This document shows positions 47,549 to 56,433 of a DNA stretch of 64,000 nt, piece after piece. Where the stretch lies: positions 496,001 to 560,000 of the forward strand of contig NZ_JAIUFY010000014.1 of the NCBI RefSeq assembly GCF_020165855.1, in the 5' to 3' direction. The DNA is from Celeribacter litoreus. GTDB taxonomy: Bacteria; Pseudomonadota; Alphaproteobacteria; Rhodobacterales; Rhodobacteraceae. The notes under the pieces are model-generated. The model had not been told where the DNA came from and searched no databases. It saw only the letters and a program-made list of their open reading frames with translations. A program made the position numbers and the translations under genes. The first letter of the stretch is position 1. Each line of letters begins with the position of its first letter.

Positions 47549-47785
47549 ATGGCCGGTGATAAACAAAATCTTCAGGACGCATTCCTCAATCATGTTCGCA
47601 AGACCAAGGTGCCCGTCACGATCTTCCTGATCAACGGCGTCAAGCTGCAGGGCGTGATTACGTGGTTCGATAACTTCTGCGTTCTCCTGCGCCGCGATGG
47701 TCAATCGCAACTCGTGTACAAACACGCGATTTCGACCATCATGCCCGCCCAGCCGATCAACCTGTACGACGGCGAAGAAGGCTGA
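47549..47785 (+). CDS. hfq: RNA chaperone Hfq
   Basis: A 78-residue Sm-fold protein that forms a hexamer and pairs small RNAs with mRNAs. The Sm1 motif is [19 protein letters not shown], and Sm2 is [11 protein letters not shown] with the conserved YKHA. The C-terminal tail is very short, as usual in alphaproteobacteria. It lies 177 bases after trkH and 125 before hflX. Confidence 0.98.
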   Translation: MAGDKQNLQDAFLNHVRKTKVPVTIFLINGVKLQGVITWFDNFCVLLRRDGQSQLVYKHAISTIMPAQPINLYDGEEG

Positions 47786-47910
47786 TCCCCTTCGATTTAT
47801 GACGATTTGGGGCCTGCTCGGACATCCGACGCGGGCCTTTGGTCTGGACAAACCTGCGTCGCACCCCTTGCGCCTGTGCGGTCCGCGCCCTAAGTGGCGC
47901 ATGAGGGTTC

Positions 47911-49251
47911 ATGGCCAGTCTTTCGGCGCAGAACCAGACGACAAAGGAGGCCCGATTGGGCGATTTCTACGACCACGAGGTTCAACCAACCCGCGCATGG
48001 GTGCTGCATCCCGACATTACATCCGACCGCGACAGGCGCGATGCGCAGGCGGGACTTGAGGAAGCGATCGCGCTCGCGGGAGCTTTGCCCAATCTTGAAG
48101 TGATCGGTGCAGACGTTGTGCGGCTTCCGCGAATCCAGCCGGGGCATCTGTTCGGGACGGGTAAGATCGACGAGTTGAAAGAGCGCCTCAAGGCGGCAGA
48201 AGTCGAACTCGTGCTCATCGACGGACCCGTCAGTCCGGTGCAGCAGCGGAACCTTGAGAAAATCTGGAAGGTCAAATTGCTCGACCGGACGGGTCTCATC
48301 CTCGAAATCTTCTCCGACCGTGCGCGCACCCGAGAAGGTGTGCTTCAGGTCGAAATGGCGGCGCTCAGTTATCAGCGCACGCGCCTCGTGCGGGCGTGGA
48401 CCCACCTTGAACGTCAGCGGGGTGGTCTCGGCTTCGTGGGTGGTCCCGGTGAGACGCAGATCGAGGCCGACCGCCGCGCCATTGACGAGCAACTGACCCG
48501 TTTGCGTCGCCAGCTAGAGAAAGTCGTAAAAACACGCGAATTGCACCGCGCATCCCGTGCGAAAGTGCCGTTCCCCATTGTTGCGCTCGTTGGTTACACC
48601 AACGCGGGCAAATCGACCTTCTTTAACAAAGTCACCGGCGCCGACGTGTTCGCCAAAGACATGCTCTTTGCAACGCTCGACCCGACAATGCGACAGCTTG
48701 CGATTCCGGATGCCCATGGCGGCGACCGTGAGATCATCATGTCCGACACCGTGGGCTTTATTTCGAACCTTCCGACGCAGCTCGTAGCCGCGTTCCGCGC
48801 GACGCTCGAAGAGGTGCTTGATGCCGATCTGATCCTGCATGTGCGCGATATTTCCTCTGACGAGACCGAGCATCAAAAAGAGGACGTTCTCAAAATCCTC
48901 TCTGACCTCGGGATCAAGGAAGACGCGCCGATGCTCGAGGTCTGGAACAAGATCGACCTTCTGCCGGATGAGGCGCGTGAGGCGCGTCTCGAACGGGCTG
49001 CGGATGCCGACGATATCTTTGCAATATCGGCGGTGACGGGCGAGGGGATCGATGACCTCCTCGCGGCCGTGTCTGCCTACTTTGAGGAAGATAAGATCAC
49101 CCGCGAGATGGTTTTGCCCTACGCGGAGGGGCGCAAACGGGCGTGGCTTTTCGAAGAAGGGGTTGTGCAGGCCGAGGAAATGACCGAGGAAGGCTACAAA
49201 CTCAGCCTGCTCTGGACACCGCGCCAGGAAAAACAATTTCGGGAGATGTGA
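47911..49251 (+). CDS. hflX: Ribosome-splitting GTPase HflX
   Basis: A 446-residue GTPase. The N-terminal HflX domain shows GHLFGTGKIDELKERLK. The linker helices contain GGLGFVGGPGETQIEADRR. The G domain has G1 VGYTNAGKSTFFNK, G3 SDTVGFISNLPTQLV and G4 WNKIDLLPDE. It binds the 50S subunit and rescues stalled ribosomes. The hfq-hflX order is widely conserved. A 112-residue gene follows 3 bases later. Confidence 0.97.
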   Translation: MASLSAQNQTTKEARLGDFYDHEVQPTRAWVLHPDITSDRDRRDAQAGLEEAIALAGALPNLEVIGADVVRLPRIQPGHLFGTGKIDELKERLKAAEVELVLIDGPVSPVQQRNLEKIWKVKLLDRTGLILEIFSDRARTREGVLQVEMAALSYQRTRLVRAWTHLERQRGGLGFVGGPGETQIEADRRAIDEQLTRLRRQLEKVVKTRELHRASRAKVPFPIVALVGYTNAGKSTFFNKVTGADVFAKDMLFATLDPTMRQLAIPDAHGGDREIIMSDTVGFISNLPTQLVAAFRATLEEVLDADLILHVRDISSDETEHQKEDVLKILSDLGIKEDAPMLEVWNKIDLLPDEAREARLERAADADDIFAISAVTGEGIDDLLAAVSAYFEEDKITREMVLPYAEGRKRAWLFEEGVVQAEEMTEEGYKLSLLWTPRQEKQFREM

Positions 49252-49254
49252 CCC

Positions 49255-49593
49255 ATGTCGCTCAATCTTTATCTTTTCCTGATTGAAGCCACCGCCAGCC
49301 AAGCGCTCGCGGTGCAAAAGCCCGAGGTGCGCGTCGGTGGCCGCTATATGATCAACTGTTTCGCAGTTGAAAGCTCTCTTGAAAAAGCAAAGGCCCCGCT
49401 GCCTCGCTATTTCCGCAAGATCGGCTGGAATAGTGTCGAGATCAAAGGCGAGAAGCAGGTTCCGCCAACGCTCCGCGCGATCTCTGAACCCAAACTCCGT
49501 GAGGCGGCTGAGACCGCCGCAAAACGCGGCGTGGCCTTCGTTGTTTACACCCAAGAGGTGAAACAGGCGGCCGAGGCCAAACCGGACGCCTGA
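49255..49593 (+). CDS. Hypothetical protein downstream of hflX
   Basis: I do not recognise this 112-residue protein. It begins MSLNLYLFLIEATASQALAV with a mildly hydrophobic stretch that is more likely a buried strand than a signal. RYMINCFAVESSLEKAKAPL follows, and it ends in Lys/Ala-rich helices. The alpha-beta alternation and single cysteine suggest a small soluble domain. It starts 3 bases after the hflX stop behind GGGAGATG, so it is likely translated with hflX. Confidence 0.65.
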   Translation: MSLNLYLFLIEATASQALAVQKPEVRVGGRYMINCFAVESSLEKAKAPLPRYFRKIGWNSVEIKGEKQVPPTLRAISEPKLREAAETAAKRGVAFVVYTQEVKQAAEAKPDA

Positions 49594-49611
49594 TCCGCGT
49601 TTTTCGTCTAA

Positions 49612-52074
49612 TTACTGCTGTGCCGGGATCAGATGCATGATCCCGACCCCTGCCGCGCGCGCCAGTTCCGGATCGAGGCTCATCGGCACATATTCCCCGC
49701 GGCGCCATAGCTCGCCCAGATCGTCATAGTGGCGGCTCAGCGGATGACCGGATTGACCCGTGGCCGTGATGAAGACCGAGCTATCCGGATCCGCGAAATC
49801 ATAGACCCCGCGATAGGCCGCGCCATGGACGTTCGCAAACGGCTCTGCGCCTTCGCCAGATGTGACGCCCCGCATCAAGGTGTTGTCGCCGCCCGAGGTG
49901 GTCTGGCGAATATTCACGACCCATTTCAGGAACGGCACCTCGCCCAAGACCGGATGGTCATGCTGCGCGATATGGGCATCGCCCCAGCGCAAGCTTTCGA
50001 GGTTGGACGAGTAGTGCTCTGCGATCCAAAGAAGCGCATCGTCGAGCGCCATGCGCGCAATGTCCGTGCAGGTCTCTTTTGGAGCGGACTGGATAACGTC
50101 GCACCAGACCGAGGCCCCGTCGATGTCGCGATAGACCCGTTCGATAAACACCGGATCTACGTGGGTGAATTCGCGCGACAGCGGGCCGATGTCGTCGCGG
50201 ATCAGACGGTCCTGAAGGGCGCGCATCCATGCGTAGTAGATGAGCGGCTCCGGCAGGTGTTCGTTCATCTCCCCGTTCCATGCCGCGAGCATGTCCAAAG
50301 CATGCTGTCGTTGACGCTGTGGCGTGCCCTCGGGCGCTGCTTCTCCGGTGAACCATAGGTCGGCCCCGACGAGCGGCAGGAGCGCGCGGGCAGAGGGCGA
50401 GACGATGTCGTTCTGGATCTCGATAAAGCTATCACGCGTGTGAACTTCACGGGCCTGCATCAGGCGGGTCCAGCGCTGAATACGCTGCGTGTCGCCCCAG
50501 TGGTAGCTCAGGTGGTCAGGAAACGGCAGGTCGACGGTTTTGTTGTTCGTATTGCCGAGCACTTCGTCACGCTCCGTGGTGAATTTCGGCAGATCGTCAA
50601 AGTCACGCCAGCCCTGCCAGCGGTTCGTCTCGATCCAGCCGGGCGAGGGGATGCGGCCTTGGCTCTGATGCGCTGCATCACGACGCGGCGCGCGGCCGAT
50701 GACGGCCATCTGGACACGATCCGGATCGGCCAGTGTGAGGTTCAACGACGGCGCGGCAAAGTCGCTCGCCGCAGAAAGCGCTCCGCGCATGGTGTTCGCG
50801 TGGTTTAGGGACACAAGGGCCGTCATGGAGCGGTCGTCGGGGACTAGGGCCGTCCAGTTTACTGACACGATATGTCCCGGCGGTGTGATCGTATCCACGT
50901 CAAAGGCCGTTTTTGGCAGGATCGGCCCGTTCTCGCTCCATTGCAGGGTGAGCGTGACGGGGGCAGCGTCCTTGATCTGAACAATGGAGGGGCGTGTGCG
51001 GAGCGGCGCGTAACCGCGCGGCGTGAGCACCTCGTCCGGATTGTCGGGGTTCACGCGTTCGATGTGCAGATCGGCGTCATCGAGGTAGGAGGCGGTAATG
51101 CCCCAGCCGAAGTCCTGACGTCGACCCGAGACAATCCCCGGAATACCCGGAACCGAGGCGCCGATCACGCCGCCCGTGGAAAGCTCCAGCCGCGCGAGAT
51201 ACCACGCGCCGGGCGCGGAAAAGCCGAGGTGGGGGTCATTGGCGAGGAGTGTTGCGCCCGTCGCTGAGCGCTCCGGAGACGCCGCCCATGCGTTGGATGC
51301 CCCCGCCAGACCGCGTTCGGGGAAGGGCGAGAGCGCGTATTTCGTGCCGCTAGTTTGCTGTCCCGGCTGTACCTCCGGAAAGAGCGCTGCGAAAGCGGGG
51401 AGGACCGCGCTACCGGTGCCGGGGGCGTCGGGCATGAGGTCTTTGAGGCGGTCGTCATTCAGGAGAAGGGAACTGCGCGCGCGCAGCACTTCGTCCGGAA
51501 TTTGCTCGGACAGTTGAAGCGCGACGAGTTTCAGGATCGCGATGGAATCTGCGGGCCGCCAATAGGCGATTTCTGTCGGAAAAAGAAAGAACTCCGGTGC
51601 ACCACGTCCGCGCGCGCCTGCATTCACCTCTGCAATCCACGCGTTTACACCGCGGGCATAGGCCTCTAGCGCGGCTGTCGTCTCCGGACTTTGCACAGTG
51701 GCTGACGCGAGTGCGGCGTCATAGACCCCGAGCCGCCGCATCAGGACATCGGTTTCGAACGTGCGCTCGCCGAACATCTCCGACAGTTTCCCCTGCGCCG
51801 TCCGCCGCAGGAGCATCATCTGGAATAAACGATCCTGTGCATGGGCGAAACCGAGGCCGAAATAGACGTCTTCATCTGTGGCGCCGAAAATGTGCGGCAC
51901 GTTTGCGTTGTCGCGCGCGATCTCCACCGGCGCGCTGACCCCCGCGACGGGATAATCCGCATCGTAATCGGGCAGGGAACGCCCCGCGAGCCAATAGCTC
52001 AGCCACAGTCCAGCAAATGTCAGGACAACAAGTGCGGTCACAAGCTTGAACAAAATCGAAAAAATGCGGGCCAT
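49612..52074 (-). CDS. Penicillin acylase-family amidase
   Basis: An 820-residue Ntn-hydrolase precursor. An N-terminal hydrophobic helix (residues 4-30) is a signal or membrane anchor. The alpha-chain part has GLGFAHAQDRLFQMMLLRR, and the beta-chain nucleophile is Ser260 in GLAGASNAWAASPE, exposed by self-cleavage. ANDPHLGFSAPGAWYLARLE is the conserved segment after it. Family members cleave penicillins, acyl-homoserine lactones or other acyl amides; the substrate is not known. The start at 52074 is chosen over a frame to 52173, which overlaps the divergent gene region. It converges on the hflX operon. Confidence 0.9.
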   Translation of the reverse strand: MARIFSILFKLVTALVVLTFAGLWLSYWLAGRSLPDYDADYPVAGVSAPVEIARDNANVPHIFGATDEDVYFGLGFAHAQDRLFQMMLLRRTAQGKLSEMFGERTFETDVLMRRLGVYDAALASATVQSPETTAALEAYARGVNAWIAEVNAGARGRGAPEFFLFPTEIAYWRPADSIAILKLVALQLSEQIPDEVLRARSSLLLNDDRLKDLMPDAPGTGSAVLPAFAALFPEVQPGQQTSGTKYALSPFPERGLAGASNAWAASPERSATGATLLANDPHLGFSAPGAWYLARLELSTGGVIGASVPGIPGIVSGRRQDFGWGITASYLDDADLHIERVNPDNPDEVLTPRGYAPLRTRPSIVQIKDAAPVTLTLQWSENGPILPKTAFDVDTITPPGHIVSVNWTALVPDDRSMTALVSLNHANTMRGALSAASDFAAPSLNLTLADPDRVQMAVIGRAPRRDAAHQSQGRIPSPGWIETNRWQGWRDFDDLPKFTTERDEVLGNTNNKTVDLPFPDHLSYHWGDTQRIQRWTRLMQAREVHTRDSFIEIQNDIVSPSARALLPLVGADLWFTGEAAPEGTPQRQRQHALDMLAAWNGEMNEHLPEPLIYYAWMRALQDRLIRDDIGPLSREFTHVDPVFIERVYRDIDGASVWCDVIQSAPKETCTDIARMALDDALLWIAEHYSSNLESLRWGDAHIAQHDHPVLGEVPFLKWVVNIRQTTSGGDNTLMRGVTSGEGAEPFANVHGAAYRGVYDFADPDSSVFITATGQSGHPLSRHYDDLGELWRRGEYVPMSLDPELARAAGVGIMHLIPAQQ

Positions 52075-52184
52075 AGGCGTGTGTGGATCCAAAAGGGGGT
52101 TGCAGCTTTTCGAGTTGACGCTGGGGCGCCAATCTCTACCGTTTGCGCACGCCTTAAACCATATGTCACGCAAAGGGGAAAGCC

Positions 52185-53060
52185 ATGGCGAAAGTCACAT
52201 TTTTGGGTCTCGGAGTCATGGGATATCCGATGGCGGGGCATCTCGTTGCCAAAGGCCATGATGTCACCGTCTACAACCGCACCACAGCCAAGGCCGAGGC
52301 CTGGGCCAAGGAACACGGCGGGTCCTTTGCTGCGACGCCTGCAGCGGCCGTCGAAGGCGCTGATTTTGTGATGGCCTGTGTAGGCAACGACGACGATCTG
52401 CGGTCTGTCTGCGTTGGTGAAGACGGCGCGTTCGTGGGCATGAAATCCGGCGCGATTTTCGTGGACCACACGACGGTGAGTGCAAAAGTGACGCGGGAAC
52501 TCGCCGAAATCGCAGCGGAAAAGGGCCTCGGCTATGTCGATGCGCCTGTGTCCGGCGGTCAGGCGGGGGCCGAGAACGGTGTGCTCTCTGTCATGTGTGG
52601 CGGCTCTGAGTCGGATTATGCGACAGCGGAGCCTGTCATGGCGGCTTACGGCAAGATCGTGAAGCGTCTGGGCGAGGTCGGCATGGGCCAGACCGCGAAG
52701 ATGTGTAACCAGATTTGTATCGCAGGCCTCGTGCAGGGTCTCGCCGAAGCTTTGGTTTTGGCTGAAAAGTCTGGTCTTGATGGCGAAGCGCTCGTCGATG
52801 TGATTTCCGGCGGCGCGGCGGGGTCGTGGCAGATGGTCAACCGCCACAAAACCATGCTCGAGGGTCACTATGAGCACGGGTTTGCTGTCGATTGGATGCG
52901 CAAGGACCTCGCGATCTGCCTCGAAGCTGGTGATGAAGTGGGCGCGCCGATGCCGGTGACGGCGCTTGTGGATCAATTCTATAAAGACGTTCAGAACATG
53001 GGCGGTGGTCGTTGGGACACCTCATCCCTGATGGCGCGTCTCAAAGCGCTCTCGTCCTGA
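52185..53060 (+). CDS. NAD(P)-dependent beta-hydroxyacid dehydrogenase
   Basis: A 291-residue enzyme of the 3-hydroxyisobutyrate dehydrogenase family. The NAD(P) site is FLGLGVMGYPMAGHLVAKGH. YVDAPVSGGQAGAENGVLSV is the substrate motif. The catalytic lysine lies in GQTAKMCNQICIAG, and the late WMRKDLAICLEAG is typical. YNRT after the second strand favours NADP. Possible substrates are 3-hydroxyisobutyrate, tartronate semialdehyde or succinic semialdehyde. The start follows AAAGGGGAAAGCC. Confidence 0.9.
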   Translation: MAKVTFLGLGVMGYPMAGHLVAKGHDVTVYNRTTAKAEAWAKEHGGSFAATPAAAVEGADFVMACVGNDDDLRSVCVGEDGAFVGMKSGAIFVDHTTVSAKVTRELAEIAAEKGLGYVDAPVSGGQAGAENGVLSVMCGGSESDYATAEPVMAAYGKIVKRLGEVGMGQTAKMCNQICIAGLVQGLAEALVLAEKSGLDGEALVDVISGGAAGSWQMVNRHKTMLEGHYEHGFAVDWMRKDLAICLEAGDEVGAPMPVTALVDQFYKDVQNMGGGRWDTSSLMARLKALSS

Positions 53061-53158
53061 TCTGCATCGACCTCTGAAAAGCAGCTGTATCATCCGGCTC
53101 GGTCTTCAACTGGGCCGGAAGGGCTGCTATATAGGCGTCTGACCAAAGGACGTGACCT

Positions 53159-53863
53159 ATGCCACCCAAGAAATCTTCCGGCCGCGGCGCGCGCGATCTG
53201 CGCGTCAAAGTGAAATCCGCGCGCGGACGTAAACTGAGTTCTACGCTCTGGCTCGAACGCCAGCTCAATGACCCGTATGTCAAACGGGCCAAAGAAGAAG
53301 GCTATCGGGGTCGCGCGGCGTTCAAAATCCTTGAGATTGATGACAAATTCCGCTTTCTCGTGCCGGGCGCGCGGGTGGTCGATCTCGGCTGTGCGCCGGG
53401 GGGCTGGTGTCAGGTGGCCGTGAAGCGCGTCAATGCGCTCGGTGAGAAGTCCGGCAAGAAAGTCGGCACCATCCTCGGTGTGGACCTTCAAGAGGTCGAC
53501 CCAATTGCAGGCACTGAAATTCACCAGCTTGACTTCATGGAAGACGGGGCGGACGACAAGGTCAAAGGCTGGCTTGGTGGCGAAGCCGACGTGGTCATGT
53601 CCGACATGGCGGCGGCGTCTTCCGGTCACAAGCAGACCGACCACTTGCGGATCATGGCCCTGTGTGAGGCAGCAGCCTATCTGGCTTTTGATGTCCTGTC
53701 TCCGGGCGGAACGTTTGTGGCAAAGGTGCTCGCTGGTGGGGCAGAGGGCGATTTGCAGCAAATTCTGAAGCAGAAGTTCGAGAAAGTGGTACACTTCAAA
53801 CCGCCCGCATCTCGCTCGGACAGTTCCGAGAAATTCGTCGTTGCGACCGGTTTCCGCGGGTAA
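53159..53863 (+). CDS. rlmE: 23S rRNA (uridine-2'-O-)-methyltransferase RlmE
   Basis: A 234-residue FtsJ/RrmJ methyltransferase that modifies U2552 of 23S rRNA. The basic N-terminal extension ([19 protein letters not shown]) precedes the core [18 protein letters not shown] motif [30 protein letters not shown] (catalytic Asp) and [15 protein letters not shown] (catalytic Lys). The length is slightly above E. coli RlmE due to the N-terminal part. The start follows AAAGGACGTGACCT. Confidence 0.94.
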   Translation: MPPKKSSGRGARDLRVKVKSARGRKLSSTLWLERQLNDPYVKRAKEEGYRGRAAFKILEIDDKFRFLVPGARVVDLGCAPGGWCQVAVKRVNALGEKSGKKVGTILGVDLQEVDPIAGTEIHQLDFMEDGADDKVKGWLGGEADVVMSDMAAASSGHKQTDHLRIMALCEAAAYLAFDVLSPGGTFVAKVLAGGAEGDLQQILKQKFEKVVHFKPPASRSDSSEKFVVATGFRG

Positions 53864-53911
53864 GGGCGCCTCACAATCGCTCAGAAAAAGGGCGTTTCGG
53901 ATATGCCTTTT

Positions 53912-53925
53912 ATGATCCACATCAA
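53912..53925. promoter_or_regulatory. FNR/Dnr-type box before nsrR-like gene
   Basis: ATGAT-CCAC-ATCAA matches the FNR/Dnr/NnrR consensus TTGAT-N4-ATCAA at nine of ten fixed positions and lies 58 bases before the NsrR-like start. Confidence 0.5.
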
Positions 53926-53983
53926 TGTTGGCGCGCACCGCCGTCGATATCCTCGCGCTCATCTTTAACGTGCAGAGGCCTCT

Positions 53984-54472
53984 ATGAGACTGACGATCCG
54001 AACGAATCTCGCTGTCCGTGTGTTGATGGCCTGTGCGGTGAACAATGGCCATCTGGTCCGTCGGGCTGGCATCGCGAAGGCCGCGAACGCCTCGGAAAAC
54101 CACCTCGCGCAGGTGGTGCATTTGCTGGCGCATGAGGGCTATATCGAAACCACGCGTGGTCGTGCCGGTGGACTGATCCTCGCAAAACATCCGTCCGAGA
54201 TTTCGATTGGCGAAGTGTTTCGCCATTTTGAGGCCGGCGTGCCATTTGCCGAGTGTTTTGCCGAGAGTGACAACACATGCCCGCTTCATGCGGTGTGCCG
54301 TCTGCGGGTCGCGCTGAGTGCGGCGCTTGAGGCGTTTTATGGCGTTCTGGACAGTATGACACTTCAGGACCTGGTCGAAGACAACCGTGGTCTCGAAGCG
54401 CTTCTGAAACTGCCTGACCCCGAAGCCATCCTTCCGTCCGGCGGCTGTGGCGTGAGCGCGGCAGCGTCCTGA
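53984..54472 (+). CDS. nsrR: Rrf2-family regulator, NsrR-like
   Basis: A 162-residue regulator with the Rrf2 winged helix (MRLTIRTNLAVRVLMACAV, ANASENHLAQVVHLLAHEGY, TRGRAGGLILAKHP). Cysteines 91, 99 and 105 in AECFAESDNTCPLHAVCRL match the Fe-S-binding triad of NsrR (E. coli 91, 96, 102). NsrR senses nitric oxide and represses NO-detoxification genes. The position of the cysteines and the CPL motif favour NsrR over IscR. The start follows GAGGCCTCT. An FNR-type box lies upstream. Confidence 0.78.
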   Translation: MRLTIRTNLAVRVLMACAVNNGHLVRRAGIAKAANASENHLAQVVHLLAHEGYIETTRGRAGGLILAKHPSEISIGEVFRHFEAGVPFAECFAESDNTCPLHAVCRLRVALSAALEAFYGVLDSMTLQDLVEDNRGLEALLKLPDPEAILPSGGCGVSAAAS

Positions 54473-54538
54473 TTTCGGCTTTTCATTCTCGATTTCTCTC
54501 GGCATGGTGGCCTCGTTCAACGAGCGAGGGATGCGATA

Positions 54539-55378
54539 ATGAAATTCGTGCGGTATGGAGAAACGGGCGCAGAGAAACCCGGTGTCGTGGATGCAGATGG
54601 CCGCATTCGCGATCTGTCGAGCCATGTGTCCGATATCTCGGGCGCGGCGCTTTCCGATCTTCACAAATTTGCGCGACTGGACCTCGATAGCCTGCCGGTG
54701 GTCGAAGGCGATGTGCGATTTGGCCCCTGTGTGGGTGGCACCGGAAAGTTCATCTGTATCGGCCTTAACTTTGCCGACCACGCCGAAGAGAGCGGCATGG
54801 CTGTGCCGGAAGAACCCGTGATCTTCGCGAAATACACCTCTGCGATCTGTGGTCCGAACGATCCCATCATCATCCCGCGTGGCGCGGAGAAAGTGGATTG
54901 GGAGGTCGAGCTTGGCCTCGTGATCGGCAAGCCCGCGAAATACGTGGAGGAGGCGAACGCGCTGGAATACCTCGCGGGCTACTGCCTTATCAACGACGTC
55001 TCCGAACGCGGGTATCAGCTGGAGCGTGGCGGCCAGTGGTCAAAAGGCAAATCCTCCGACAACTTCGGCCCGACGGGCCCGTGGCTCGTGACACCGGACG
55101 AGATTGACGATCCCGATAACCTCGCCATGTGGCTCGACGTCAACGGTGAGCGGATGCAGGACGGGACGACTGCGAACATGATCTACAAACCCGCTTTCCT
55201 GATCTCTTACCTTTCGCAGTTCTTTACGCTGCATCCAGGAGACATCATTTCAACCGGCACCCCCGCCGGAGTCGGCATGGGCATGACCCCGCAAACCTAC
55301 CTGAAAGCGGGCGATGTTGTGGAACTCGGTGTAGAGGGGTTGGGCACGCAGAGGCAGGTGTGTGTGGCGGACGACTAA
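54539..55378 (+). CDS. Fumarylacetoacetate hydrolase (FAH)-family protein
   Basis: A 279-residue enzyme with the FAH fold. GKFICIGLNFADHAEESG starts the domain. The metal site is in PRGAEKVDWEVELGLVIGK (Glu pair) and GYCLINDVSERGYQLERGGQ (Asp), followed by KSSDNFGPTGPWLVTPDEI and ISTGTPAGVGMG. Such enzymes are hydrolases, hydratases or decarboxylases of beta-keto acids, for example acylpyruvate hydrolase or ureidoglycolate lyase-type proteins. The substrate is not determinable. The start follows GAGGGATGCGATA. Confidence 0.92.
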   Translation: MKFVRYGETGAEKPGVVDADGRIRDLSSHVSDISGAALSDLHKFARLDLDSLPVVEGDVRFGPCVGGTGKFICIGLNFADHAEESGMAVPEEPVIFAKYTSAICGPNDPIIIPRGAEKVDWEVELGLVIGKPAKYVEEANALEYLAGYCLINDVSERGYQLERGGQWSKGKSSDNFGPTGPWLVTPDEIDDPDNLAMWLDVNGERMQDGTTANMIYKPAFLISYLSQFFTLHPGDIISTGTPAGVGMGMTPQTYLKAGDVVELGVEGLGTQRQVCVADD

Positions 55379-55384
55379 GCGTTT

Positions 55385-56146
55385 TCAGGCTGAAACGTTT
55401 TCGGTGTCGAGAGCGAAGATTTTTCCGGCAGCCTGATAGTGCAGTCTCCGAACTTGAATGGAGTCCGCGAGGTGGTGATCGAAGATTGAGGGCCGGAACG
55501 CGTCAGAGATAACGAGGGGGTCGGTCTCACTTCTCAGGTCGTCGTTCAGGTCGAAGTAGCCGATGCCAAGCGTTTTGCAGAATTTCGCAACGCACTCGTT
55601 GAACATGAAATGCATTTCGTTTTGTTCGTGTTCGCTAAGTAGCACGGGTTCTACGATTCGGTTGGCGAACCTCGGGCGCATGGCTTGCCGGTCGGTCACA
55701 ATTCTTGAGACATATCGCGCGGTAAAAGACTTTGGAGCGAGAACCGTCATATTGACACCTTTCACAGCAAGCTCGCAATCTTCAGTAAGTAGAGTTTCCA
55801 AGAATTTCTGATAAATATCAGCAAGCCAAACGACGTAGGTATCTCGTTTGATGGGCTCTTTTTTCACAATCAAGCGATAATAATATCCGAGCTCGAGATC
55901 GACCTGCCCGAAGGTGAGCAACAGCCGCTTTTCGGTTTTTGCGGCGGCTGTCACGTCTTGTTCGACATTCAGTTTGGATTGCTGGGGTCTAAAGCCTGAA
56001 ACAGATGCGCCCTGAATTTCTTTGCCCCAGATTTTCCACTTCGCGTTCGAAGGGTCGTAGACCCGGTCGGGAAAGCGATTGAGGGGAAGGAAGTAGCGGC
56101 TATGGGAGTCGCCAAGCACATGGATTCTCGGAATATCGTCACTCAT
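55385..56146 (-). CDS. SGNH/GDSL-like protein
   Basis: A 253-residue protein. IHVLGDSHSRYFLPLNRFP at the start has the GDS nucleophile motif of SGNH hydrolases. LLLTFGQVDLELGYYY may be block III, and FDHHLADSIQVRRL near the C-terminus carries the D-x-x-H-like pair. Relatives act on acyl or acetyl groups of surface glycans. There is no signal peptide. By eye its base composition is lower in GC than its neighbours, which hints at transfer. The start follows AGGACTGGTT. It converges on the FAH gene, six bases apart. Confidence 0.65.
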   Translation of the reverse strand: MSDDIPRIHVLGDSHSRYFLPLNRFPDRVYDPSNAKWKIWGKEIQGASVSGFRPQQSKLNVEQDVTAAAKTEKRLLLTFGQVDLELGYYYRLIVKKEPIKRDTYVVWLADIYQKFLETLLTEDCELAVKGVNMTVLAPKSFTARYVSRIVTDRQAMRPRFANRIVEPVLLSEHEQNEMHFMFNECVAKFCKTLGIGYFDLNDDLRSETDPLVISDAFRPSIFDHHLADSIQVRRLHYQAAGKIFALDTENVSA

Positions 56147-56433
56147 AACCAGTCCTGATCTTTATATTCTCTGCCCGAGTGATGGGAATAACAATCTAGG
56201 CGGAAACTCTATTTGAGAAGTGTTTGTGTGACAATGGTTTGGCGGTCGTGTCCGCACCGTTTCGCGAGATTTTCCTGAATGTTGCCGACACGGGCGCGTA
56301 GTGTCTTTCAGGTGTAGTGATCTCGCACTGACAGGGAGTTGAATCCCCCGACTGCGCGATCCTGGACGGTTTGAGCGCCATCTCCAACGGATCGCGTGAG
56401 GGGATCATCCCTCCTGCCTTTCTTTGTGGGTCG

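Noticed and set aside
53090-54781. 563-codon minus-strand frame across rlmE, the nsrR-like gene and the start of the FAH-family gene
   Set aside because: It covers three genes with clear motifs on the plus strand and is a shadow of them.
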